This document shows positions 7,395 to 13,157 of a DNA stretch of 13,157 nt, in pieces; the stretch's first letter is position 1; every line of letters starts with the position of its first letter. The notes beneath the pieces are model-generated. The model was not told the origin of the DNA. It did no database searches and saw nothing but the letters and a program-made list of their open reading frames with translations. This stretch comes from Phycisphaerales bacterium (GTDB taxonomy: Bacteria; Planctomycetota; Phycisphaerae; SM23-33). The stretch lies in the NCBI GenBank assembly GCA_003153915.1, contig PMBX01000139.1, forward strand, positions 605 to 13,761, read 5' to 3'. Made by a program: the position numbers and the translations under genes.

Positions 7395-7411
7395 GCGGCT
7401 TCCCAGCGGCG

Positions 7412-8659
7412 CTATTGGCGAGCCAGGAGCACCAGGAACAGGATGTTGACGACGATGCTGACGGCCAGCGCCGCCACGAGGATTACAATTGCCGCCAAAG
7501 CGTTGCGTTCGAGCTTGGGAGACACCGTCTCCTGCGGCTCTGGTGGTTCGGCCTCGGTGGCCAGGCCCTTGAGGACCTTGGCGTCGATCTGGCGGCGGGC
7601 CTGGAGCGGCGGCTCGCCGGCCTGGATGGCTTCCAGGTCCAGCAGTAGGTCGCTGGTGGAGGCATAGCGTTCGTCGCGGTCCTTGGCCATCATCACCTCC
7701 ACCACTTCTCCGATTCCGGCAGAGAGGGAGGTGTTGATGTGATCGGGGGGAACCAGCGGTTCCTTGAGGTGCTTGTGCATGACTGCAGCGGGGGTGGGTC
7801 CGTCAAAGGGCACCCTTCCGGTGACAAGGTGGTACAGCGTGGCGCCCAGGGAATAAATGTCAGCTCGGAAGTCGATGTCTACTTCCCCGCGAATCTGCTC
7901 GGGACTGATATAATAGGGCGTTCCGAAGGCTCTTCCCGCTTCTGCTTGGGCGGCCTTTTCGTCGGTGGCCGCTCGCGCCAAGCCCATGTCGGCCAGCTTA
8001 ACCCTTCCATCCTTGGTCATCATTATGTTCTTGGGCTTGACGTCGCGGTGGATCAGCCCCTGTTTGTGGGCGTGTTCCAGGGCGCGGGCAATCTGGATGA
8101 CGATCCGAAGGGCTTCTGCCTCGCTGAATCGCTTGTGCAACTCCAGCTCATCATGGAGCGTGTGGCCTTCCACGTACTCCATCACGAAGTAGTGGTAATC
8201 ACCGGCCTTGCCCACATCGATGGCCTGGACAATGTTGGGGTGGTTGAGCTTCGCGGCGGCCTTGCCTTCCTTATAAAACCGCTCAACGTATTCGGCGTTC
8301 TCCGACAGTTGCCGTGGGAGGATCTTGATGGCCACCTCGCGGTCCAGGCTCAACTGCCGTGCCTTGAATACGTGGGCCATGGCGCCGGAACCCAGCTTGC
8401 TCTCGATGCGGTATCCGGGAATCTGTTGCGCGCCGTGCGTCTCATCCAGGGCCTTGCGCAGGCGGGTGAGTTGTCCGCCGGTGAGAACCCCCGCTTCCAC
8501 CAGCACATCGCCCAGCGGCTTAGGCCTTCCCTCGGCCGAGAGGCGCGCGTGCATCTCCAGACACGGTTGGATTTCCGGCGAAGTGGCTAGCTTCTGGTCC
8601 ACCACCAGCCGCGCCAATTCCGAATCGACCGAGGCGTCGTTGAGCTTCCTGTCAGGCAT
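7412..8659 (-). CDS. Eukaryote-like Ser/Thr protein kinase, C-terminally membrane-anchored
   Basis: A 415-residue Hanks-type kinase. Residues 1-75 form a helical N-terminal region whose segment PLGDVLVEAGVLTGGQLTRL resembles the N-terminal domain of type II secretion ATPases (GspE/MshE-like). The kinase domain runs from about 82 to 345: glycine loop KLGSGAMAHVF (88-98), VAIK with K112, catalytic HRDVKPKN (204-211), DMG in place of DFG (224-226), activation segment end GTPYYISPEQ (246-255) and DIYSLG (267-272). All catalytic residues are present, so it should be active. A Pro/Glu-rich linker leads to one hydrophobic helix (387-412) ending three residues before the C-terminus, so there is no extracellular sensor. 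The start ATG 8659 has AAGG 8 nt upstream. A promoter candidate lies at 8757-8729, which argues against longer readings. The downstream STAS/RsbW-like pair suggests a shared signalling role, unproven. Confidence 0.93.
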   Translation of the reverse strand: MPDRKLNDASVDSELARLVVDQKLATSPEIQPCLEMHARLSAEGRPKPLGDVLVEAGVLTGGQLTRLRKALDETHGAQQIPGYRIESKLGSGAMAHVFKARQLSLDREVAIKILPRQLSENAEYVERFYKEGKAAAKLNHPNIVQAIDVGKAGDYHYFVMEYVEGHTLHDELELHKRFSEAEALRIVIQIARALEHAHKQGLIHRDVKPKNIMMTKDGRVKLADMGLARAATDEKAAQAEAGRAFGTPYYISPEQIRGEVDIDFRADIYSLGATLYHLVTGRVPFDGPTPAAVMHKHLKEPLVPPDHINTSLSAGIGEVVEVMMAKDRDERYASTSDLLLDLEAIQAGEPPLQARRQIDAKVLKGLATEAEPPEPQETVSPKLERNALAAIVILVAALAVSIVVNILFLVLLARQ

Positions 8660-8728
8660 TCCCTTCGCCTTGGAAGTGGGCCGGCACCGCCGCTCCTTCA
8701 GCGCCCAAGCCCCATGAAAGGTTACGTG

Positions 8729-8757
8729 ACCATATGTTGACAACCGTGGCTCGTCAA
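8729..8757 (-). promoter_or_regulatory. Candidate promoter for the Ser/Thr kinase gene
   Basis: On the minus strand TTGACG (8757-8752, 5 of 6 matches) and TATGGT (8734-8729, 4 of 6) are separated by exactly 17 bp. Transcription would start near 8722, giving a leader of about 62 nt before ATG 8659. Confidence 0.45.
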
Positions 8758-8778
8758 GGACAAAGGGACGATCTTCGC

Positions 8779-8799
8779 CCCGCCAGCACCCCTGGCGGG
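8779..8799. repeat. Perfect 8-bp inverted repeat in the gap between kinase and radical SAM genes
   Basis: CCCGCCAG and CTGGCGGG form a perfect 8-bp stem around a 5-nt loop. It is GC-rich enough to fold in RNA. On the minus strand a T6 run (8814-8809) comes before the stem rather than after it, so it is not a standard terminator for the radical SAM gene. A second, smaller stem, CCGCC-GAC-GGCGG (8840-8852), lies 21-33 bp after that gene's stop and could slow polymerase. The 213-bp gap holds these hairpins, the kinase promoter and leader, and no gene. Confidence 0.4.
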
Positions 8800-8872
8800 T
8801 CTCCAGGCAAAAAACGCCTTCGTCCCTGTATTTATACACCCGCCGACGGCGGCGAGTTTCTCCGTACAGTTC

Positions 8873-9886
8873 TTAGTGGTCCAGATACAGCCAGGCCGGT
8901 CCCAACTCATCCGAAAAACCTGACACACCTACCAGGTACCTTCTCACGTCCCAGCAAAGGTGACACTTTCCGGCGTACCCGGACTGGGGGACAAATCCCG
9001 TCGCCTCGGCCAGTCTCGCCAGCCCGGCCGGACCGACCAAGGCCAGCGTCCCGGTCAGTGGTCTGGAGGCATAATCGTCCGCCAATCGTCGCCAGATATC
9101 GCCCAGCGGTTCCCGACAGGCGTGGCCCAACACGATTCCCGAACATGTACCCGGCATCACGCGGCCTTGCGGGTCGATGTGCACGTGACGCGACCTCAAC
9201 AACCGTTCTGCGCAAGGATAATCGGCAAACTCTATCGGAGCCTTGAGCTGCTGGCCCCTCGTCAGCTCCACCGCCGCCCTGCCGTTGAAGCGGTCCCGTC
9301 CACTGGCAGCATAACTTGCAAACAGTTCGGCCCGCTGCGATGGGGACAGCCGATCAGTGTCAAAGCCGTCTTTCAGCCAATCTCGCCAGCGGACCTGGAC
9401 GCGGTGCTCACCAAGCACCTCGCCGGCGACACGGGCCGCCAGTCGGACGTGCTCCATCGGTACGAATTCCTGGTGGTACGGATCCGTGGAGATGACAAGC
9501 TTGCCCATCCCATAGCGGTCCAGTTCCTCCAGACGTGCATGAACCAAGTTCGCGTCGGTCGCCCAGAAGGCGTTGGTTTCGATCTTCTCCAGTGGTCCCA
9601 GGCCCTGGGCTTGAGCGCGCCGGCAAAGCTCCACCAGGCGTTCCCAATCGCCGAACGGTTCGCCACCGGACAGATGCACACGACAGCCCATAGGTTCGGC
9701 CGTCGCCAGGGACTCCCAGTAACCCAGCGCCTCTTCCACGGACATTTCCTCTAAGCGATGGGGTCCGCAACAAAGGTAACACGACGCGCAGCGGGCATTG
9801 CACCAGTACGTCAGCATCAGCCCGGCGAACGACCAGTGTTTGACCGGCATGGGGGCGCTGCGGTCGAGACGGTCCATATACGACAT
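8873..9886 (-). CDS. Radical SAM protein with SPASM-like C-terminal cysteines
   Basis: A 337-residue radical SAM enzyme. These use a [4Fe-4S] cluster to cleave S-adenosylmethionine to a radical. Seen: the cluster motif CxxxCxxC in YWCNARCASC (C29, C33, C36), the SAM-binding HLSGGEPFG (71-79), the IETNAFW strand (102-108) and the VISTDPYHQEF strand (131-141). The C-terminal third has further cysteines, C225 (YPCAERLL), C248 (PGTCSG), C257, and C308/C311 (GKCHLC), like the auxiliary-cluster SPASM/twitch regions of peptide-modifying members. C39 and C40 follow the main motif. The start is uncertain: ATG 9886 is used here, but it overlaps a minus-strand -10-like box; ATG 9877 or 9850 are alternatives and would keep all motifs. 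It diverges from the cyclotransferase-amidoligase fusion with a palindrome between. The substrate is unknown; no precursor peptide was found nearby. Confidence 0.88.
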   Translation of the reverse strand: MSYMDRLDRSAPMPVKHWSFAGLMLTYWCNARCASCYLCCGPHRLEEMSVEEALGYWESLATAEPMGCRVHLSGGEPFGDWERLVELCRRAQAQGLGPLEKIETNAFWATDANLVHARLEELDRYGMGKLVISTDPYHQEFVPMEHVRLAARVAGEVLGEHRVQVRWRDWLKDGFDTDRLSPSQRAELFASYAASGRDRFNGRAAVELTRGQQLKAPIEFADYPCAERLLRSRHVHIDPQGRVMPGTCSGIVLGHACREPLGDIWRRLADDYASRPLTGTLALVGPAGLARLAEATGFVPQSGYAGKCHLCWDVRRYLVGVSGFSDELGPAWLYLDH

Positions 9887-9925
9887 TGTACCGCTTTGTC
9901 GTCGCGGCGAAGAAGCGATACAATG
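9884..9925. promoter_or_regulatory. 42-bp imperfect palindrome with divergent -10-like boxes
   Basis: Centred between 9904 and 9905, 17 of 21 base pairs are symmetric; the mismatched pairs are 9891/9918, 9897/9912, 9898/9911 and 9902/9907. Each outer arm carries TACAAT reading outward: 9919-9924 on + and 9890-9885 on -. For the + direction TTGTCG (9896-9901) is spaced exactly 17 bp from TACAAT, a plausible sigma70 promoter starting near 9931. The minus-strand -35 (TCTTCG, 9913-9908) is poor. It fits a shared operator for a dimeric regulator of the two divergent genes; regulator not identified. Confidence 0.55.
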
Positions 9926-9961
9926 GCTTTCGTGCCGCCGACGCGGCAAGACAATAGGAAT

Positions 9962-11938
9962 ATGCCCAGACAGAAACCTTTCAATCTGTTCGTTTACGGC
10001 ACGCTGATGAATCCCTCGGTCTTCCGCGCCGTTCTTGGCAGGCGACTGGTGACGGTCGCCTCCGACGCCGATGGGAACGAGTCCGTTTACGCGCGCGACG
10101 CGATCCTGAACCACTACAGGAAGATCAGCCCCGACAACACCTACCTGTACGCCACGCCTGACCCTCAGGGGCGCATCCGGGGCTACCTGGTTGGTCCACT
10201 GCCGGGAGAATGCAAGGCTGCCCTGCGGAACTACGAGGGGCGAAACTATTCGCGCCGGACCGTCACCGTCCAGACCGCATCGGGAACCGAGCGGGCCGTG
10301 GCCTTTGTCGGTAACGTCAAGCAACTTAAACACGCCTTTGGGTATCCCTTTCACGATCCCTTCAAGCAGGAGGTGCTGCTGAGGGACAAGATCGACGCGG
10401 CCTTGCAGGAGGCCCAGCGGGAACAACTCCACACCACCGAAGCTCTGGACCGCCGCGCGGTGGGCCAATTGCACGGATCGACCATCCGCGACCTGATCCG
10501 CCGGCATTTTGAGGCCGGAGGTATCAGTGACTACGCCATCCGTCATTCGCTGCGCGACCGGCCATTGCGCGACTTTTCCCGTATCGTCGCCGATCCGCAG
10601 GCACGGGCCTTCATCCCCAACTACCTGGCCATGGTCATGCGCCAGACGATGTTTAACGAGATCGAAGACCGCATATACCAGGACTGCCGATACGAGTTGG
10701 ACCACATGTCACCAGGGGAGGACTTCTACGAGCGGACCCTAAGCTGCCTGGCGGCGATGCGGATGCTCAACGCCGGCGGCGGTTTCGTGGACAAGGTGCT
10801 GGCGGAACGACTGAAGGCCATGCGGTTCGAGGACCATCACCTCGTGGATTTCGTTCGGGCGGCGATTATCGCGGCCGACGCGATCTACAATGCCCCGGCC
10901 GGGCGGGAACAGGTCAACTTCATCCGCGACCATCGGGGAGGCGGGCACGTGCCTTTCGGGGCGGAGATGGAGTTTTCCAACCTCGGACACAGAGTCATCG
11001 CCGACCCGCAGGCACGCGTCTTTCACGATAGCCAGTACGACGGGTTCCTGTATTTTACCGACTTCGCGCTGGACGTGCTGACCTGGAAGCTGGGCGGGCA
11101 CATCGACGACCATCACGAGAAGTTCTCGCTGCGCCCGCGGAGGGGTTTCTTCGAGTTGGCGCTGGGGAACGTCTCCATCGAGGCAGGCCTGTCCAAGCCC
11201 GTCACCGACGATCCGTGGGTGCTCAACCAGCTTCTCCAAGAGGCGATGCGATTCTACCACATCGCCCCACACAGCGTACACATCTCCCTACAGATTCCCA
11301 GCCGAAAGCCCGGCGGGGATCGCATCCTACCCATCGGGATACTCAAGTGCCTTTTCGCCATCGCCGGCGATTCGGTTCGTGATTCCGACGGTCGAGTCCG
11401 CGTCCACCGTCTTGTCAGCGACGAAATCATTCGCCGCGAGCCTTCGGCATCCTTACTGTTCTCGGAGGTATCGCTGCGTCACAGCCACGAGGCCGAGAAC
11501 CTGCCCGCCACCCTGCGTGCTTCCAGGGCGGGCCGATATATCCAGCAGTTCAAGTTCATGCGCCTGACGCCCAAGCTCAATTACGAGCCGATCGCCATGG
11601 CGCTGAAGGGCTTGCAATTGGCGATGGGGCCGGGGACGTTTATGACCGCCGCACAGTATGAATCCAAGCCAAAACATCGCAAGACGTTTGAGGAGCTGGC
11701 GGCATGGGGCGCCGATCCAAAACCAATCCCCATGGACGAAATGGAAGCCTTCCTCACCGCCGCCCATCAGGGCCTGATGAGCGAATACCGCGGACGCTCC
11801 GCCCACAGCGACGCCTACATCGCCTGGTCGCTCAGCCAGCTTCGCGACATGATCTGCGGTTTTAACGCCCTCTTGGAATCCCCGGCGGCACCCATGGCCG
11901 CCCAGGCTACGTCGCTCGGACAAGTAACACCACGATGA
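9962..11938 (+). CDS. Fusion of GGCT/AIG2-like cyclotransferase and putative GS-fold amidoligase
   Basis: A 658-residue two-domain protein. Residues 7-125 look like a gamma-glutamylcyclotransferase (AIG2/GGCT) domain: FVYGTLMNPSVF (10-21) is the substrate-binding loop and YEGRNYSRRTVTV (91-103) carries the likely catalytic E92. GGCT enzymes release 5-oxoproline from gamma-glutamyl amines. Residues about 165-320 are mostly helical and unassigned. From 330 the sequence resembles 'putative amidoligase' proteins of glutamine-synthetase fold, which ligate amines to carboxyls using ATP: FGAEMEFSN (332-340, E335 and E337), RGFFELALGN (394-403, E398), HSVHISLQ (437-444) and YEPIAMALKGLQLA (541-554). 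Start ATG 9962 is favoured because the upstream ATG 9923 overlaps the -10 box; its AGGA is only 2 nt away, so the start is uncertain. The GGCT part is fairly sure, the amidoligase part moderate. Confidence 0.75.
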   Translation: MPRQKPFNLFVYGTLMNPSVFRAVLGRRLVTVASDADGNESVYARDAILNHYRKISPDNTYLYATPDPQGRIRGYLVGPLPGECKAALRNYEGRNYSRRTVTVQTASGTERAVAFVGNVKQLKHAFGYPFHDPFKQEVLLRDKIDAALQEAQREQLHTTEALDRRAVGQLHGSTIRDLIRRHFEAGGISDYAIRHSLRDRPLRDFSRIVADPQARAFIPNYLAMVMRQTMFNEIEDRIYQDCRYELDHMSPGEDFYERTLSCLAAMRMLNAGGGFVDKVLAERLKAMRFEDHHLVDFVRAAIIAADAIYNAPAGREQVNFIRDHRGGGHVPFGAEMEFSNLGHRVIADPQARVFHDSQYDGFLYFTDFALDVLTWKLGGHIDDHHEKFSLRPRRGFFELALGNVSIEAGLSKPVTDDPWVLNQLLQEAMRFYHIAPHSVHISLQIPSRKPGGDRILPIGILKCLFAIAGDSVRDSDGRVRVHRLVSDEIIRREPSASLLFSEVSLRHSHEAENLPATLRASRAGRYIQQFKFMRLTPKLNYEPIAMALKGLQLAMGPGTFMTAAQYESKPKHRKTFEELAAWGADPKPIPMDEMEAFLTAAHQGLMSEYRGRSAHSDAYIAWSLSQLRDMICGFNALLESPAAPMAAQATSLGQVTPR

Positions 11939-11956
11939 CCTAGAACGTACCGGCCT

Positions 11957-11980
11957 GGGGCTAACCAAGGGCGTTTGACC
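11957..11980 (+). terminator. Weak hairpin after the amidoligase-like gene
   Basis: GGGG at 11957-11960 and CCCC near 11979-11982 bracket a spacer with short AAC/GTT complementarity, about 20 bp after the stop. The stem is interrupted and is followed by AAAATTTATA rather than a T-run, so it is only a positional candidate for a terminator. Confidence 0.2.
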
Positions 11981-12013
11981 CCAAAATTTATATGCGCATT
12001 TTGCGATGTCGGC

Positions 12014-12019
12014 TATAAT
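12014..12019 (+). promoter_or_regulatory. Consensus -10 box upstream of the surface protein gene
   Basis: A perfect TATAAT lies about 96 bp before ATG 12116. No good -35 box is found at 15-19 bp spacing (TATGCG at 17 bp); the only TTGACC (11975-11980) is 33 bp away. An AT-rich patch at 11983-11992 is just upstream. If used, the leader is about 90 nt. Confidence 0.3.
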
Positions 12020-12103
12020 GGCTTGCGGAGGAGACCGAGTCTTCAAGTGTGTGCCCTATCTGCCTCTGTCTTAGCATCCGCATATCGCATTCGCAGGAAA
12101 GTC

Positions 12104-12107
12104 GAGG
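12104..12107 (+). promoter_or_regulatory. Shine-Dalgarno site for the surface protein gene
   Basis: GAGG lies 8 nt before ATG 12116. The frame is also open upstream to GTG 12047, which has a strong GGAGGAG (12027-12033) but at 13 nt, too far to be ideal. Confidence 0.5.
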
Positions 12108-12115
12108 TTGTGGAT

Positions 12116-13157
12116 ATGTCGTATCACAAGTCGGGACCGCCGTCGAAAGTCATGCGGATGGAACCGCTTGAGGACAGGCTTCTCCTTGCGACCATGGGCG
12201 GAGGAGGCGGGATTTTTAATCCTGAAGTCGTTGTCGAATATAGTGGAGTGAATATCGACGACGACGACATCACACCGACTGTGGCCGACGGAACGGACTT
12301 TGGCGGTATCCAGCAGGGCAGCCCCGGCCCCACGCACACCTTCACTGTACAAAACATCGGCGCCGCTTCGCTTACATTGGGGAGCATCGTCGTGCCGGCA
12401 GGCTTCCTGGTGACCGATAACCTGGTCCAAAATCTCGCTCCTGGCGAAGAGGACGCCTTTACAGTCCAACTGAGCAGCAATTCACCTGGAACCCGATCCG
12501 GAGATATCGTCTTTAGTATCAACAACGACGTAACAAATCCCTTCAATTTCCGCATCATCGGTGTGGTCGCGCCAATGCCGGAGGTTCTTGTCAAGTACGG
12601 CAGTGTGATTATCCCCGATGGCGACACCACGCCCAGCCCGATGTACGGAACCAATTTCGGCAGCGCCATGGCCGGTCAGACCGGTCCAAGCCACACGTTT
12701 ACCGTACACAACACGGGCAGCGCCACGCTGACGCTGGGGGCGTTGCTTGCCCCGTCGGGATTCTTAGCAACCGAGGGACTGGCTGACAGCATCGGCCCGG
12801 GGGGATCCGACACGTTCACCATGCAGTTGGACACCTCCACCGCGGGTACATACAGCGGTGATATTAGCTTTTCCAACAACGACGCCGATGAGAATCCATA
12901 TCATTTCCAGATCATCGGAATCGTAACGCCCCCACCAGCCCCGGAGATTGATGTGGATTTTTCCGGCGTGGGCATCGTCAACGGCGACAACACCCCCGGT
13001 GTTGCCGACGGGACGGACTTGGGTGGCGTGATGATGGGCCGAACCGGTCCCAGCCGGACTTTCACCGTCCGCAACACCGGCAACGCGACATTGACACTGG
13101 GAAGCTTGAGCGTCCCGGCTGACTTCGTCGTCACTGAGGGACTTACCACCACCCTTG
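12116..13157 (+). CDS. LEPR-XLL surface protein with choice-of-anchor-D (ASH-like) repeats, 5' part
   Basis: The frame is open from ATG 12116 through the window end (347 codons seen), so the 3' end is missing. Residues 13-25 read MRMEPLEDRLLLA, the LEPR-XLL-type motif found near the N-terminus of large planctomycetal surface or secreted proteins, presumably for export or sorting. A short glycine stretch follows, then three tandem beta-sandwich repeats of about 120 residues starting at residues 37, 156 and 277. Each has the pattern E-[VI]-x-V...DGDxTP...GTxFG...GPxxTFTVxNxGxAxLTLG...P-x-x-F, then APGxxDxFTxQL, SGDIxFSxNDxxxNPxxFxIxGxV. This is the choice-of-anchor-D / ASPM-SPD2-Hydin-like family, usually structural or adhesive. 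GAGG 8 nt upstream supports the start. No catalytic domain or anchor is visible yet. Function (adhesion, cell wall or matrix) is inference. Confidence 0.88.
   Translation, partial: MSYHKSGPPSKVMRMEPLEDRLLLATMGGGGGIFNPEVVVEYSGVNIDDDDITPTVADGTDFGGIQQGSPGPTHTFTVQNIGAASLTLGSIVVPAGFLVTDNLVQNLAPGEEDAFTVQLSSNSPGTRSGDIVFSINNDVTNPFNFRIIGVVAPMPEVLVKYGSVIIPDGDTTPSPMYGTNFGSAMAGQTGPSHTFTVHNTGSATLTLGALLAPSGFLATEGLADSIGPGGSDTFTMQLDTSTAGTYSGDISFSNNDADENPYHFQIIGIVTPPPAPEIDVDFSGVGIVNGDNTPGVADGTDLGGVMMGRTGPSRTFTVRNTGNATLTLGSLSVPADFVVTEGLTTTL
12224..13157 (+). repeat. Three tandem ~360-bp protein-coding repeats (third truncated)
   Basis: Units begin at 12224 (357 bp), 12581 (363 bp) and 12944 (214 bp to the window edge). 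They are diverged: conserved protein cores include GTxFG, GPxxTFTVxNxG and LTLG. Unit 3 resembles unit 1 in VADGTDxGG, with closely matching DNA there, and unit 2 in the NTGxATLTLG and VTEGL-type stretches. This suggests duplication plus exchange between units. More units probably follow outside the window. Confidence 0.85.

Noticed and set aside
7739..8590. Open frame of 283 codons on the plus strand
   Set aside because: It is the antisense of the Ser/Thr kinase domain; all kinase motifs are on the minus strand.
8806..8818. GGC-A6C-GCC element as a terminator
   Set aside because: The stem is only 3 bp and the A/T run lies in the loop, not after the stem.
8660..8839. N-terminal extension of the kinase to ATG 8839
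   Set aside because: It would include the promoter candidate and lacks an SD. AAGG 8 nt before ATG 8659 fits better.
9887..10705. N-terminal extension of the radical SAM frame to 10705
   Set aside because: The extra 273 codons lie antisense to the cyclotransferase domain and across the palindrome. Homologous sequence begins only near MSYMDRL or later.
12071..13152. Several minus-strand open frames of 67-181 codons
   Set aside because: They mirror the tandem repeats of the forward surface-protein gene and recur with the same period. The forward frame has the LEDRLLLA motif and repeat conservation.
1..13157. CRISPR array, tRNA, rRNA, insertion sequence, attachment site or phage genes
   Set aside because: None was seen: no regularly spaced short repeats, no transposase or integrase motifs, no tRNA-like cloverleaf noticed by eye. 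A tRNA or Infernal scan was not possible.

Overview
The window is a GC-rich, densely packed bacterial chromosome segment. It most likely comes from a planctomycete, possibly near Phycisphaerae. The best pointer is the last gene, whose N-terminus carries the LEDRLLLA form of the LEPR-XLL motif followed by choice-of-anchor-D/ASH-like repeats, a hallmark of large planctomycetal surface proteins. A eukaryote-like Ser/Thr kinase beside an anti-sigma pair and high-GC codon use fit that. The assignment is inference from proteins only; no rRNA, tRNA, CRISPR array or insertion sequence was seen.

Layout. 1-1850: the 3' end of an ABC exporter ATPase (+) converges on a small PilZ protein, which lies downstream of a TIM-barrel sugar isomerase/epimerase-like gene (both -). 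2025-4491: three + genes, namely a dihydroorotate-dehydrogenase-like flavoprotein, then cytidylate kinase (cmk) overlapping a PlsC-type acyltransferase by 4 nt. 4488-6501: an unrecognised polytopic membrane protein (-) meets plsC tail to tail and diverges from phosphate acetyltransferase (pta, +). 6539-8659 (all -): a membrane-anchored Ser/Thr kinase, then a STAS anti-sigma-factor antagonist and an RsbW-like ATPase. The STAS/ATPase pair has its own promoter with a perfect TTGACA -35 box. 8873-11938: a radical SAM enzyme (-) diverges from a GGCT-like/amidoligase-like fusion (+); a 42-bp imperfect palindrome carries -10-like boxes on both strands between them. 12116-end: the start of the repeat-rich surface protein, cut by the window edge.

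How the genes may work together. Cmk and PlsC are housekeeping nucleotide and phospholipid enzymes, apparently translationally coupled. Kinase, STAS protein and RsbW-like ATPase look like a partner-switching signalling cassette, but no sigma factor or PP2C phosphatase is present here. The most unusual locus is the radical SAM / cyclotransferase-amidoligase pair. Each half belongs to chemistry used on peptides or amino-acid conjugates, the two genes share a regulatory palindrome, and no obvious precursor peptide was found. This is the best candidate for an undescribed system, and its function is not established by the sequence.

No stretch longer than about 215 bases lacks a gene. The larger gaps (8660-8872, 11939-12115, 1851-2024) hold promoters, leaders and weak hairpins.
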